64,000 nt of DNA from Trifolium pratense (Eukaryota > Streptophyta > Magnoliopsida > Fabales > Fabaceae): assembly GCF_020283565.1 (NCBI RefSeq), contig NC_060065.1, positions 31,670,409 through 31,734,408 of the forward strand. The letters run 5' to 3'. Every line of letters starts with the position of its first letter. Position 1 is the stretch's first letter. The notes beneath the pieces were generated by a model. That model was not told the origin of the DNA and searched no databases. It saw nothing but the letters and a program-made list of their open reading frames with translations. The position numbers and the translations under genes are program-made. This document shows positions 51,638 to 62,994 of this stretch, piece after piece.

Positions 51638-54600
51638 TTTAAGATAACTTACCGTAACAGTTTATGACAAGTCCATTAGCTTTTTTCTGCTGATTTCCTT
51701 AAGCTCTCCCAGGTAGTTTATAAAAACACCTTATAACAATTTGACTTCATTTCAAATGTCGATATGTTCATAATATATCTGTGTGTTTATATATTTAATT
51801 TTACACTTAATTTTTTATTAAAGTATCTTGGCCGTATCTAGGGAAGCCCTGATTCTCCAAAATTGTACAAGTGCCGTGTCATATACCGTATCCGACACCA
51901 AAACGTGTTGATACTTTCCGATGCATATTGAGAAAGTATTTGGCGATTAAATTTTGTTTAAAAAAAAATACCTAATATGTGTCCGACCCGGCTTAAACGT
52001 GCATGGGATACGACTACACTTAGCATATACGCGCGGGATACGTTAAAGGCAGGGTTATTATTTTGTTCACCTTTTTTTATACTATTTTTCCCTATAAAAA
52101 AAATGAAATAATAAAAAAGAAAAAAAGAAAAATATATATGACGTGTAATTGTCGCTTGTTTTGATAATTTCAGCAATGTGAATATTTCTCTATTATCAAT
52201 TGTAGTTATGCTTATATATTGTGCATTTATATATATTTAATTTTAAATTAAAGTTTTATTAAAATATCTTGGCCGTAGAGTATCTTTCCCATATCTCCGT
52301 ATCCGTGTCGTATCAAGTATTTGGGCTTCATAGGCCGGATCGTATCTTGTATTTTAAAATTGTCCTGTATCTCCGTATCAATATCATATCAATTATGCTA
52401 TAAGCGCTTAATTGAGCTATTTATCCAAAAAAATGATTAAAGTTAAACTGATTTCATATAAGTTTTTTTCATAAACTATCCTGAAGAGGTTATGAAATAA
52501 GCTGAAAACAACTTATGGGTATGTCATCATCTGTTTTCATAAGCTCTCCCAAACACTCTTCGAAAAGCTTATTCCAGTAGATAAGCTCAAAAAAGCTAAT
52601 TCAAATAGGCCTTTTGTGGTTTGTGTGAGCGAATACATATATGGTAATGGTGATTTTGTTTTGCTGTTTTGATAGGGACCAGTATGTGTTGTATCAAGGG
52701 AAGCGTGTTGGAGAAGTTGATGACGATAGGTTGAAATTTGAAGTCAGTACGATTGTTTCTAGGGAGGTAATTTCTTTTTTAAACTTTATTTTCAACATTC
52801 AACGCATTGGCTTACTTCTCAACTAGCTTTGTTTACTTGGAAAAAATCACTAAACCAGTGTCAAATTTCATTGAAGAAATGAAATAGAGTTTGAACATGA
52901 AACTAATTAACGTCAGTTTGACATGTGCCCACTTTGGATCGTTCTGTTAAATAAGGTAATTATTACTCGTGCATAAAATATACATGGGTTTGGACAAAAA
53001 ATAACAAAACGTATGTAAAATTTACCAAAACTAGTGTCAAATTTCGTTGATGAAATGAAAACGTGTTTGAAAAGCACATCTGTTTGTGAATTAGCATGTA
53101 CGTTGTGTGCCCTTCCACCTCTGGCTAGCACATGTCTGAATTTTGGATTTAACTTTGTTTAGAGTGGGTACCATTAGTCCATTAGTCTTTAACTTAATTT
53201 AAAACATTTGCTGCAGGGACTAGAAATGCACATGTGTTCTTTTGCTGACAAGGTATTTCTTCAGAAATTTTATGCTAATTTTTCTATGATCTACTCATGG
53301 ATGATCGAGCAAATTAATGTTGCCTTTCGACAATATTCTTGACTTCTTCGATGTTACATTTTAGTGCAGTCAGAGGAGGTTAAATTTGCTGTTCCCCTAC
53401 TGGACATGAACATAAACAAGATGGTGTCTGGCTGTCCCTGGAAACAATTGCAGAAGATATACTTACAAGTTGTTTTCTTTTCTCTTTAAGATTCCTTTGA
53501 ATTTCTTAACTTGCTTTCAAACAAACTAATTACGTTATGTTAAACCTAGGTTGTATATCCTGTTGGGAGAAAATATATGTCTGCATCTTCAGCTCCTCGC
53601 CTGAAGTTAGTATCTTCTTTTGAGTTGAAAGCCCTATATTCCGTCGATGATGTTAAGCTGCCATCTTGGTTGGATGGGATGTAAGCCTTGCAATTTTTTA
53701 TTATTCTATTTGACCCAAATTGATTCATATACAAGGTTGAGATAGTTTTTAAGAGTGTGTCTGCTTTTGTTGTTGATCTTTTATGCAAAGGTGCTTGGCA
53801 GAATACCTTCCAAATCTAGAAGAATATCTTGAGAAACAGGTTAGCTGGAACTATCTTTACTGTGTTGTCTATTAATTTAATATGTACTTTCTATTTCCTC
53901 AAGAAGAACATTATTGTTTTTTTGTTGAAAGTAATATAAATATACTTTGAACATAGGTCCTCGAGGCTGTTTCATTAATTGATGTTAGAAGGCGCTTCAT
54001 TGAAGCGTTAGCTGTTCCATTAGGAAGGCCAGTTGAAGCTGATCCTGTATATACCCTCGACACTTATTTTCAAATTGCTATGATCACTTTGTTTTCATTT
54101 TAATTGCTCATTTGTGATTTATATCCTTTTCCAGGTCTTTTGCAGAAAGGCAACTTTTCTGTCTGCCTCTGGAGTTTTTACATTTCTGGTAATATATGAC
54201 ATTCATTACTTGGTACATGATGTCTGTGCATTTATTTTGACACATTCTCGCTTTTACAAATTAATCAAAATCTTTTCCCATGGAACTTACCATATAACTT
54301 GTGTGGTAGTTCTGCCAGTTGAAGACATAGGCAATATGTGACTGTTGGTATTGAAAATATGTTTAGGATCTTTGTAATTCATATGTAGGCATATCGTATC
54401 ATGTCAATAAAAATAAAATTTCCTATATTTATTTTGTAACTATTTTGTTAAGCCTATATAAAATGGACTGCTTTTTTTTGAGGGAAAAAATGGACTCTGT
54501 TGTCTAGCTGGAACACATGGGTTCAGCAAGTGATGCCTCTGTTCTTCTCATTCAACAGTTGGCATCTGTTAGCAAACCTTTGGTAACCAAGGTGTGTGCT

Positions 54601-57600
54601 GCGCATGATAGAGGAGACCATAGAAGAGTAGAGCCTCTGAGTTAGTTATTGTTCTGTTGATGACATGACAGTTAGTTTGTTAGGAGCCTCCAACTGTGTT
54701 GGTTAGGGGGAAAGGAATGCGTTTTAAAGAATAAAAGAGTGAGGGAGAGGGAGAGGGAGAGGGAGATTTATTTTTGGTAAGACCAAAGTAGTTAATCCTG
54801 GATCGCGGAGCGGCCAGCCCCAAAACTGGGATAGCGGCATCCCAGGGAGTGGGATGACCGGGATGCCGCTATTTCTTTTTCTTTTTTTTTTAATTTAAAA
54901 ATTACATAAATAATACTATAAACATATAATTAATGTAAAATTAAACAAACATCTCAAAATCCATAAAACATTCATAAATTAAAAATTACCAACAAAAGTC
55001 AAGCAAAATAAATAAGCAAAAGTCAAGTCTCCAACACTTAGATTAGTAAAGTAACTAAAAATTAAAACTCAAGTTCATCATCAAAGTCTAAGTCTAATCA
55101 TCCTCCTCAAACTCATTGTCTTCATCATAATCCCCATCGGCCTCCACTTGAAGGTTGAAGAAGAAACAACAGATGAAGGTTGAAGAAGTTTGGATGCGTG
55201 AGAAGTTTGGATCGTGAGAGAAGAGAGTACGATACGCATGAGAGAAAGAATGAATTGCGGCTAGGGTTTAGTTAGGAGTAACTAACCATTTTAAAGGTAA
55301 AAAAACCAATTTTACCCTTAATAAAATGAGTGAGATTTCAAAAATGCCCTTTAAAACCCATGAAAACAAAATCTCAGTCCTAACCCGGGATGGCGACCCG
55401 CTCCGGTCCAGTCCACTGGGAACCTGCTGGGATCGCGCCCAGGGACGGATCCAGAAATTTTAGTAAGTGGGGTCAAAATTATAACGTAAAAAAATATAAA
55501 TTGTTATTTATATAATTTTAACATTTTGTTATACAAAATTACTTATTTTGATTTATTAGTCAATACTCATAAGATACTTATTAGTATTATAAATTAGTCT
55601 TATTAATTTTATATTTGTTATAGTGCAATAAATTGACTATATAAAAACGATAATACCAAATATATGGGGTCACATTGCATAAATAATACTAGTATTAACT
55701 AAAAATATAATAGGCAAGTGGGGTCGGCCGACCCCACTGCCCCCACACTAAATCCGTCCCTGATCGCGCCGAGAAGCTTAGCTGCGCTGCTCCACCGGGA
55801 TCCCACTGGGATCGCCCAGGATTGACTACCATGGGTAAGACCAAGGTAGCAGGAGCAGGATTATGTTTTTTGGAATAGAGAGACGCTTTCTCTGTAATTC
55901 TCGTTGAAACTTCTTTCTTTTGGTTTAGCAATCTTTGTAATTCAGTCCTAAAGTAAATTACTCGGTATTTCCAATTTTTTTTTTTTTTTTTCTGATTATG
56001 AACTAGTTCCTATTAACTGTGGCAACTAGCCCTACATATGTACACGTGCATTGCAGCCATACCCACACACCATTTGCTGCAGTCCACGTCATCTCCAATG
56101 TGAGGAGCCAAGAGTCACGAATCATTCATTTACTTACCCTTAGTTTCTTTCTATTATCCCATAATATTTGTAGTAGTCATGTAGGATGACAGTGGTTAGA
56201 ACAACAACTTCATTGAATTGAACAAGTACACAACACATAAATCTGGTAGATGAACTTCCCTACCAGCCCTAGAGCCAAGACTCTCATAAAACAATTCCGA
56301 TCCTTACACCAAAAGAAATATTGTATGCTCTCTAGGTGTTGTCCAAAACCCATAATAACTGCTCCACATACAACTAGTAATGGCTAAGTAACAGCTCTAA
56401 CATGTAACTACCCTTTTTTATGGTCAGGTAGCGTAGTGGCTAGAATTCCACTCTTAAGGTGAATAAATGGAGTGTCCGAGATTTGAATCCCGACGCCTGC
56501 ATATAAAATGTGATGTCTCTACCAACTGAGCTAAGCTCATGGGGACTCTAACCTATAACTACCCTAGTACACAATAAAAATAGAAATAATTTCATTATAC
56601 AACCATCAAATCACCAATTTATAATTTCTGGTTTATAGATAGAAACATGTTGCGAAGTCATTGATTCTCGTTAAATCCATGAAAATTCACCAGGGAAAGA
56701 AGGATAGAGACAGGATGCATGTTCGAAATTTTCTAATACACTTTGCTCTTTGTTTTCTGATACACTCTACTAGGAGGGATTGCTATTTTTAGTATTTTCC
56801 AACAAGAGATAAATTAGATGTAATTAGTATTTTCCAACAAGAGATAAATTAGATGTAATTGCTCTTAACCTCACGAGAGTATCATTTATGCAAAATTGTA
56901 TAACTATTAATCAGTGGTTGGTCTTCCATACAAGTGATGACATAATTATATAGTTGAATTTAGTTTTCCAAGTAGTTTTATGTTCTAAGGATGATGCTGA
57001 TATGTTGTGTGGATACTTTTCTTCATTTCGTCATTTTCACGCACTTGGACCAAAGTTCTAACAATTTTGTTTATTTAGGTACACTTCCTAATTCCAAGTC
57101 AGTTTCCAAAGCAACAGCCAGCTATTATGCTTCAAAGTTCACAGGTTTTATGTGCTTCCACTTTCTGACAAATATTTGTTTAAATTTTTTTGATCGGTCA
57201 TTATATACTGTATAGCAATGTAGGTGGCAAATAAATAAGTTTTTTATAGTGGAATTTACTGATTTTGTTGCAAAAAGCCAATGGTCTATGAATGAATTCT
57301 TTCAATCACATAGTTTTGTGAAGTGATTAAATGGTTTATTTAGTTTTTATAGTGGAATTTAGTGTTTGAGATTGTTACTCTTTAGATTTCTGTACTCAGT
57401 GAGAGTTGATATGTTTAGTTGGATTATAGTCCAAGTTTAGATTTTAACTAGACCTAGAAAGTATCCATGTGATGTAGAACTAGAAACTATCATGCTTTCT
57501 TTTGTCAAAAGTATTGTACTTCAAATCGTTAATATGTAAATGTTCTTTTAACTGATAAGGTAAGTGTTTGTTCTTCTCTCCTAAAAAATTGTTGTTACTT

Positions 57601-58156
57601 AGGATGATCTTCGAACCAGGATTGTGGAAACAAATGTAAATATTTGAGTTTATCACGACATATATTGTACAATACTAGTTATTACCTTACAGTTCTGTAG
57701 CATACCACCATATACCCTGCTCTTGGGTTCGAACATGTTACCTATCCTCCATCATAATTGGGAGGTTCTGCATTTTTTGACAATAGATACTTGTCAGATA
57801 CTTTTTAATGCTATAGTCAATGATATCAACTCAGGTTGAAGATATTTCCCAGTAACATTACCAATGAGGTTCCTTTCATGTTATTTTGCAGCATTTTAAT
57901 TCGCAAATGGCACCTATCAAGTCACGTCCCATTTCTGATTATCCATGGAGTCCAAGATGGGAACCATCATTGATGGCTGAGCGAATTTTGTGAGTGTTTA
58001 TATTAGTTGATTAATTTTCGCCGTTATACTTATCTATTATTTCCTTGTCATAACATCGCTGGGTTAATTGATATGAATTGTTTCTACAGTGAGTTTCTGA
58101 CAGACGAGGCCTTGACATTCAAGAGGCAATGCAGCGAGGGCCAAGTTCAACTATAA
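50893..58156 (+). CDS. BRE: BRE/BRCC45 (BABAM2), BRISC and BRCA1-A complex subunit
   Basis: Thirteen exons: 50893-50976, 51065-51155, 51272-51455, 52676-52766, 53217-53252, 53370-53468, 53550-53680, 53791-53839, 53957-54046, 54135-54188, 57079-57144, 57892-57989 and 58090-58156, joining in frame to 379 residues. BRE is a scaffold of deubiquitinase complexes that cut Lys63-linked ubiquitin chains in DNA repair and signalling. It has UEV-like folds without the catalytic Cys. Recognised stretches include DRFTLLIPYCLDFIKW, DVIFGPEDEHFHPF, SSAPRLKLVSSFELKALYSV, PSWLDGMCLAEYLPNLE and YPWSPRWEPSLMAERIFEFL. Intron 1 uses a GC donor (AAG|GCAACA). Intron 10 is 2.9 kb because transposons were inserted. 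Identification is from remembered plant homologues. Confidence 0.9.
51589..51650 (-). repeat. Poly(T)36 with 14-bp flanking duplication
   Basis: GTTTAAGATAACTT at 51589-51602 and 51637-51650 surrounds only T's. On the minus strand this is a bare poly(A) insertion. It lies in BRE intron 3, inside a MITE copy. Confidence 0.75.
52393..52612. mobile_element. 'gcttat' MITE copy in BRE intron 3
   Basis: Shares 'ttcataaactatcctgaag', 'aagctgaaaacaacttatgg' and 'cataagctctcccaaac' with copies near XPT and at 60520-60790. A second, more decayed copy lies at 51490-51735 in the same intron. Confidence 0.55.
54460..54496 (-). repeat. Micro-insertion T8-GAGGG in a 10-bp duplication
   Basis: AAAATGGACT at 54460-54469 and 54487-54496 flanks GCTTTTTTTTGAGGGAA. 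The duplication is shorter than in the other cases. Confidence 0.45.
54787..55833. mobile_element. Non-autonomous DNA transposon in BRE intron 10 (MULE-like)
   Basis: Inverted ends GTAGTTAATCCTGGATCGC (about 54788) and, reversed, GTAGTCAATCCTGGGCGATC (55829). GGTAAGACCAA flanks at 54776-54786 and 55834-55844, an 11-bp direct repeat that suits a Mutator-like target duplication (9-11 bp). The interior carries 'ccgggatgccgc', 'gggatggcgacccgctcc' and similar G/C-rich subterminal motifs and no transposase. It contains a nested hAT MITE. Confidence 0.7.
55440..55762. mobile_element. Nested hAT MITE, 323 bp
   Basis: Ends CAGGGACGGATCC and GGATTtAGT-type reversed (aaatccgtccctg). ATCGCGCC flanks exactly at 55432-55439 and 55763-55770. 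Near the right end is a perfect palindrome, ggggtcggccgacccc (about 55720-55735). It inserted into the right arm of the larger transposon. Confidence 0.9.
56418..56545 (-). repeat. tRNA-derived SINE in BRE intron 10
   Basis: On the minus strand: GAGCTTAGCTCAGTTGGTAG (box A) and, about 45 bases on, GGGATTCAAATCTCGG (box B), then 'ccttaagagtggaattctag'. It is the clearest of five related copies in the window. Confidence 0.7.
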
Positions 58157-59256
58157 CATGTCCAGAACATGTTCAGCTCCATCCCAATGTCGTGGCAATC
58201 TTTAAACTGTCTTTGAAAAATGTCATGTTGGTCTCGATCTGTTAATGCATTGTTTTCTTAGGAGTTAAACAAATGGCCATTTAAAATTTTCTTGAATTGG
58301 TGCAATTCTCGGAATCTTTTGTATCATATTGTCTGTTCTTTGACCAAAACATTACAATGTGCATACAAGTAGGAGTTGTATTATCAAAAAGATATTCAAC
58401 ATGTAAAAAAGGATTTTTAGTGTTATGTTTTTATTTTCGCCATGTCAGTGCAATGCTATGGGAAATCGAAGTTATTTTAGTATCGTGATTTTGTTTTCTT
58501 CTTTATGTCTAACTTTGACGTTTATTTTATCAGGAGATAGGTGATTTTAGCTGTGCATAAGTTAGCACGAGCGGTTGTATGATGCATAATTTTCTAATGT
58601 GAACGATTAACATGTGCCCTAAACATGATATAGAGTTTTTAATTCTTAATACAAAGTTTTTAAAGTAAATAGTCAATTTAGTCCTTCAACTATCATCCTC
58701 TCAACATCTCAACAGTTAAAAGTTTCTAAATTTTACACACATCCATCAATTTTGGTCGGTTCAAAAAAAAAAAATCCACCAATTTTGTCCTGTTATTCTT
58801 TAAAAAGTTAATTGAGAAAGACCAAATTGTTGGATGTGAGGATATTTTAGGGACCTTTTAATTATTTTTAATAGTTTAAGGACGAGAGTGATAATTTATG
58901 AATTAAAATGTCTGTTGAGTCAATTTTTTATGTTCAATAAAATACCTTAAATCATATGTTTGCGTAATTCAAATATTCTATAAGTCCTCTTTCATAAAAA
59001 CATAAGAAAAGTTTTTGCATTAATTTTTTTAATAAAATGTAATTAATGAACTTTAAAATGTAATTAATGAATAATAATATGATCCAATCTAGAAACTTCT
59101 GAAATTACACCAGCCATGTCCCGATTTTCCATCCTGCGTCTATTTAGTACTACAGTATAGTACCACAGAAAAAAATAAAATTGGTCGGAAAAAGATAAAC
59201 CCCAGAGTTTTCTGTAACAATAATCGAGAGAGAAAGAGAAACAGTGCGCAAAATCA
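58157..59256. other. Intergenic between BRE and the At4g37920-like gene
   Basis: BRE 3' UTR to about 58500. A 'tagtccttcaac...gttgagtc' MITE-like stretch (58670-58930) contains an A-tailed micro-insertion. Then AT-rich sequence and a leader with 'cgagagagaaagagaaac' just before the next ATG. No gene is seen. Confidence 0.5.
58741..58787 (+). repeat. Micro-insertion GTCGGTTC-A11 in a 14-bp duplication
   Basis: ATCCATCAATTTTG (58741-58754) and ATCCACCAATTTTG (58774-58787) flank GTCGGTTCAAAAAAAAAAA. Same design as the others but in plus orientation, with one mismatch between the repeats. Confidence 0.6.
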
Positions 59257-62200
59257 ATGGAGTTACACTTACACACTTCAATTCTACCGTCATCGCGTTA
59301 TTCACTTCCACCACCTCTCTTCCTTTCTCATTCTTCACCAATCAAAACCTCACTTCCATTCTCTCGCTTCAATTCCTTCCCCAAACTTCAAACACTAACA
59401 AGTAACTAACTAACTAACTAACCTCTTTATTTATTTATTTAGGGTTTCAAATTTCAAAATCAATTTTCATTTCTCAATATTATTATTTTTTCTGTAGGAG
59501 GAAATGGAAGAGGATTGCGACCATGTAACTATGTAGCTTCTCAAGAAGAAGAAGATAAATCGCGTGATGTGGTAGATGATGATGAGAAGAACAAGATGAT
59601 TGCAGTTTGTGATAAACTTATTGGTGTTTTCATGGTTGATAAACCTACTCCAACTGATTGGAGAAAGTTGTTGGCTTTTAGTAGAAATTGGGATAATATT
59701 AGGCCTCATTTTTTTGCAAGGTGTCAAGATAAAGCGCTTTCTGAAGCCGATCCTGTTATGCAGGAAAAGTTGCTCCGGCTCGCGAGGAAACTCAAAGAGG
59801 TGTTGTTTTGTTTTCCTTCATTTGGTAGATTTTTGAATTTTTTGTTGTGAATTCAATTTTGTTCTAGGTTTTTTTATTTTTATTCAAGGCAAACTTATAC
59901 TCGTAGTAGTCCCTTAACTTAATTTTAGGTAAGGATTTGGTCATTTATCTTTCTTTTTTTATTTCATTTTTGCCCTTTTGGTCCATTTGTGTATGAGTTT
60001 ACAAGGTTTAAATGTAACATTCATATGAAAAAATGGATAAAAGACCATAGATTTGAAGACTCGGAGATCACAAGAAAATAAAATCATAATTTTGAAGCTT
60101 AAAATCCATATGAAAATGGACTAGACCGGAATAAATGAAATAAAAAAAAAAAAAGAAAGATAAAGGACCGAATCGTTACTTGAAATTAAAGTTAAGGGAC
60201 TACTAGTGAGTTTTGCCTTGATTGAAATTGAGTGAAGATCCATTTTAGTCCCTCTCAATTTTCCAACTGCCCAATTCAGTCAACGACAAAAATATAACCC
60301 AAATTAGTCCTTGACATTTTCATACTGGGTGGATTTGGGACGTCAGAAAATTGTAAGGTACTAAAATAGGTCTTAAATCCAATAAGTTTAGGGTTCTTCA
60401 CTTACGGAGAAGTTAATCGGGTTGTGAATTGTGGATAGTGGTAAATAGTGACCTGTTTAAATTTTGTTGCGTTACAAGGCTTTAGTGTAGTTAAGGCAGA
60501 TATTTAAAAACACTTTGGATGTGTTTGGATAAATAACTTAATTAAGCGCTAACATCATATGTGTTGATATTTTTTAAGTGTTTATGTATAAGCGATTTCT
60601 ATAACAAAAGATAAAATGAAGTGAGATTGTTTCCATATAAGCTATAACCTGTTATCATAAACTATCCTAGAGAGCTTATGGAAATAGGATGAAATCAACT
60701 TGTGGACATGTCAATAGTTGTTTTCATAAGCTCTCCCAAACTGTCTCAAGTGTTTATGTTGGGAGATACACTCAATGAAAACAAGCTCTTTGTTATAAAC
60801 ACGGGATTGTGAAACAGTTGCAATTTGACAAAATGCACATGGTACAACTGCTATTTTACAACACTGATTCTTATAACCTTATTGAAAAATGAATTTTAAT
60901 TTGAGATGCATAAGCTAATTTTAATTTATGCTAGAAGTTGTTTCAAACACTTGCAATTATTGTCAAATTCTTTTAATATCTCTGTTTTCAATAAGCATCT
61001 GCGGTGAACTTTATCCAAAATGAATCTTGATTAAGAATAAGATGATTGATGTGGTATGTTAATTGGAATGTAAGAAACAGGAATGCTGTATAGGCATGGT
61101 TCTAATTGTGTTGTGAACTGCTCTTGTACAGATTGATGAGGATGTGAAAAGACACAACGATCTTCTGGATGTAATCAGAAAGGATCCATCTGAAATTACT
61201 AACATCGTCGCCAAGCGTAGGAAAGATTTTACAAATGAATTCTTTGAGCACCTTAACACAGTGGCTCAATCCTACTATAACGATGCAGAAAAGCAAAATG
61301 GTATGATTTGGTTTCGCTTTTGCATGCTTTTAGTTACTTAAATCAAAGTTTTGCATAATATTTGAATTTGGTGTGCAATATCATACTTAATTGCATCAAT
61401 TTGGTTTTCTTGTGTGGCTATTCATGAACCATATTTGTTCAGTAAAAAAATGTGTTACATTTCTTTCTTTCTAGTAATATAACCAGACAATAGTGCTTTA
61501 TAATGGTTGAACTTTGAATTAATGAATTATATGGAACTTAAAAGATTTACTTTGCAGAAGCAAATTACTTTTGAAATTGAAGCTTAATTCAAATATAATC
61601 ACAATTAGGAGAATTTCAGAATACTGTCTTGGTTGGTCTGGGTGGAGTTCTGATTGTAATCCTTAGAATACATATACAACCAATATCTTCTGGTTGGCGT
61701 TGCACATTAAGAACTGTGTTTAATTTGTTAGTTGAAGCTTGCATATTTGATTTGGCATTTTAAAAAAACTTATTATGTTTTTTGTTTGATGTGAAAAGAA
61801 CTGGTAAAGCTAGGAGAAAAATGCTTGGCTGCTGTTCAAGCCTTTGATGGTGCAATAGAGAACATTGAACAGATAAATGCTGCACAGCTGAAGTTGCAAG
61901 ATATTGTCAATTCCCCCTCACTTGATGCTGCCTGTAGGAAGATAGACAATTTGGCTGGAAAAAAAGAACTTGATTCGACATTGGTATTAATGATCACCAA
62001 AGCTTGGGCAGCTGCCAAGGATTCTAACATGACGAAACCCGAGGTAAAATTTATGGTCTCAGGACGTTTCCTTACCAGCACATTGCTGTGACATAATGTA
62101 TGGCAGTATGCAGCTTAACTAATTTCCTTTATCTATAATGTTTTAATCCTGCCCGATTTATTTTAAAGGGTGATAAGAGAGATTGCATTTTGGGGATTAT

Positions 62201-62994
62201 AAGAAGCAAACAAGTTAATACTATACTGATATGTTTACACAAAAAGTCAAGGGAATGTGGGACGACAGGAATCCACTGCTCACAAGCTACAATAGTTGTT
62301 AAATTTTTTCTTGTGATGCATGATGATTTGAAATACTTCACAATTTCACATGCATCACATTATTACATAATATGAGGATCTTGTTGATTGAATATAATAT
62401 AGGATGTCCAATTTGACCTTGTTCATTAAACAAATATTCTCATTCAAGATTATGTTCTATTTAGCTATATGTTATACGGAAAATATTCCCCCATTATACA
62501 TTACTTGCTATTGCAATTTAGATTGTAATTTGTAAAGCATAACATTCATTTGCAGGTAAAAGACATCCTCTTTCATTTATACCAGACCACAGTGGCAAAT
62601 CTTCAGAGAAATATTCCAAAAGACGTTCGAATAGTCAAATATCTTATTCAAATTGAGGATCCTGAGGAGCAGTTATCCGCCCTTAAAGATGCATTTACAC
62701 CTGGAGTAGAACTTGAAGGACCCGATGTGGATAGTTTGTATACGTACGTCATACATGTATTACATATGTGAATACAAATTATCTCGAAATAGATAGAATT
62801 CAGTGCGATAATTTCTTCTTAATATCCTTTTCAGGACACCAGAGAAGCTTCACATGTGGGTAAAGTCTGTGGTGGATGCTTATCATTTGAGCAAAGAAGG
62901 TACCCTCCTTAGGGAAGCAAGGGATATGATGAGTCCAGAAATCATCAAAAAATTGGAGATGTTACAGAAGGTTATCGAAAGGAAATTCATGTGA
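59257..62994 (+). CDS. At4g37920-like plastid protein (RNase E-like annotation), unknown function
   Basis: Six exons: 59257-59401, 59498-59799, 61132-61300, 61799-62043, 62556-62743 and 62835-62994, all GT/AG, in frame, 402 residues. The N-terminus MELHLHTSILPSSRYSLPPP is Ser/Pro-rich without acids, a plastid transit peptide. The mature part is helical and charged (CDKLIGVFMVDKPTPTDWRK, LLRLARKLKEIDEDVKRHND, YNDAEKQNELVKLGEKCLAA, KDILFHLYQTTVANLQRNIP, YTTPEKLHMWVKSVVDAYHL). It resembles Arabidopsis At4g37920, annotated chloroplastic and sometimes 'endoribonuclease E-like'. I see no RNase E catalytic motif, so that name should not be taken as function. Intron 1 starts inside a (TAAC)n repeat, and intron 2 holds MITEs. 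Confidence 0.8.
59885..60220. mobile_element. Foldback MITE with about 70-bp inverted ends
   Basis: The left arm CAAGGCAAACTTATACTCGT and the right arm, reversed, CAAGGCAAAACTCACTAGTA are followed on both sides by 'agtcccttaac' and end in 'tttatctttctttttt'. The ends pair over about 70 bases. ATT lies outside both ends and may be the target duplication. Located in intron 2 of the At4g37920-like gene. Confidence 0.75.
60241..60369. mobile_element. Short 'ttttagtccct' MITE
   Basis: Left CATTTTAGTCCCTCTCAATT and right, reversed, TATTTTAGTACCTTACAATT. Related to the MITE at 43210-43440 but only about 129 bp. It begins 20 bases after the foldback MITE. Confidence 0.55.
60520..60790. mobile_element. 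'gcttat' MITE copy in intron 2
   Basis: Contains 'gtgtttggataaataactta', 'tataagcgatttctataac', 'aactatcctagagagcttat' and 'cataagctctcccaaactgt'. It is one of the better-kept copies of the family. Confidence 0.6.

Noticed and set aside
56418..56545. Possible functional tRNA gene (minus strand)
   Set aside because: Box A and box B are present but the acceptor and anticodon stems do not pair; four relatives show it is a SINE.
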